Below are positions 11,412-11,512 of a DNA stretch of 11,512 nt, one piece after another. Below the pieces are notes generated by a model. That model did no database searches. It was not told where the DNA came from and saw nothing but the letters and a program-made list of their open reading frames with translations. Source of the stretch: SVQP01 sp045594705. GTDB lineage: Bacteria; Bacillota; Clostridia; Oscillospirales; CAG-272. The first letter of the stretch is position 1, and each line of letters opens with the position of its first letter. The position numbers and the translations under genes were made by a program. The stretch is taken from positions 1 through 11,512 of the forward strand of contig JAZNZB010000019.1 of assembly GCA_045594705.1 (NCBI GenBank), read 5' to 3'.

Positions 11412-11512
11412 TTCTATTCGCCTTGCGGCGAGTGATATTGCTGCGCAGTGATATTTGGACTTCGTCCAAGTGATATTTGCTTCGCAAGTTTTCATGGCGA
11501 ATAGAATATCAC
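11412..11512. repeat. Modular palindromic repeat with AGTGATATT linkers, cut by the window end
   Basis: TTCTATTCGCC (11412-11422) and GGCGAATAGAA (11496-11506) form a perfect 11-bp outer stem. Between them, AGTGATATT recurs at 11431, 11447 and 11469, each copy separated by a small hairpin of different sequence: CTGCGCAG (11441-11448), TTGGAC/GTCCAA (11455-11469) and TTGC/GCAA (11477-11487). CGCC/GGCG (11419-11430) is a further alternative hairpin. The last 8 bases (AATATCAC) are the inverse of the linker, so the unit probably continues past the edge. From memory, it resembles GTGATATT-type intergenic repeats of Ruminococcaceae-like genomes. No ORF with a ribosome binding site crosses it. Confidence 0.75.

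Noticed and set aside
11431..11477. Regularly spaced AGTGATATT repeats considered as a CRISPR array
   Set aside because: The repeats are only 9 bp, the spacers are 7-13 nt and are themselves hairpins, and there are no cas genes.

Overview
The window looks like a piece of a Clostridia-type (Bacillota) chromosome. I base this on AGGAGG-like ribosome binding sites in front of most genes, TTGACA/TATAAT promoters with 17-bp spacers, U-tailed intrinsic terminators, and gene types common in gut Clostridia (XRE regulator with a multi-pass membrane tail, AzlCD, WHG-type TetR with an ABC-2 exporter). The genus cannot be fixed from the sequence. Positions 1 to about 1300 are visibly richer in A+T than the rest, so this end may have a different history. 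No rRNA, tRNA, CRISPR array, transposase or complete integrase was found.

Layout. Positions 1-569, minus strand: an ArsR/SmtB metalloregulator gene followed by the start of a permease gene that runs off the left edge; the promoter carries repeated ArsR-like half-sites. Positions 652-1251: a small zinc-ribbon protein with its own promoter and a long leader. Positions 1275-1960: a putative promoter, a roughly 250-nt leader full of short tandem and inverted repeats that ends in an intrinsic terminator directly before the ribosome binding site, and a small unrecognised membrane protein. Positions 2063-4154: a self-contained TetR / ABC ATPase / ABC-2 permease operon with two 4-nt overlaps. Positions 4201-6314: an endonuclease/exonuclease/phosphatase-fold hydrolase gene and a radical SAM/SPASM gene in one short operon, bracketed by two unrelated long palindromic repeat elements. 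Positions 6343-7437: azlC-azlD branched-chain amino acid exporter genes. Positions 7469-7819: a Gln-rich single-pass membrane protein. Positions 7880-10180: a class I/II PLP aminotransferase gene followed 22 nt later by trpS. Positions 10225-11330: an XRE regulator with about six membrane segments, preceded by three TGCAA boxes phased exactly 21 bp apart. Positions 11379-11512: a perfect 14-bp hairpin and a third type of palindromic repeat, built of small hairpins joined by AGTGATATT linkers, which reaches the right edge.

The transporters, regulators, aminotransferase and trpS are ordinary families. The best candidates for undescribed biology are non-coding: the attenuator-like leader before the membrane protein at 1559; the three palindromic repeat families, two of which keep their folds while the stem sequences change; and the pairing of the hydrolase with the radical SAM protein between two such elements. 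All comparisons with known families are from memory; no database search was run.
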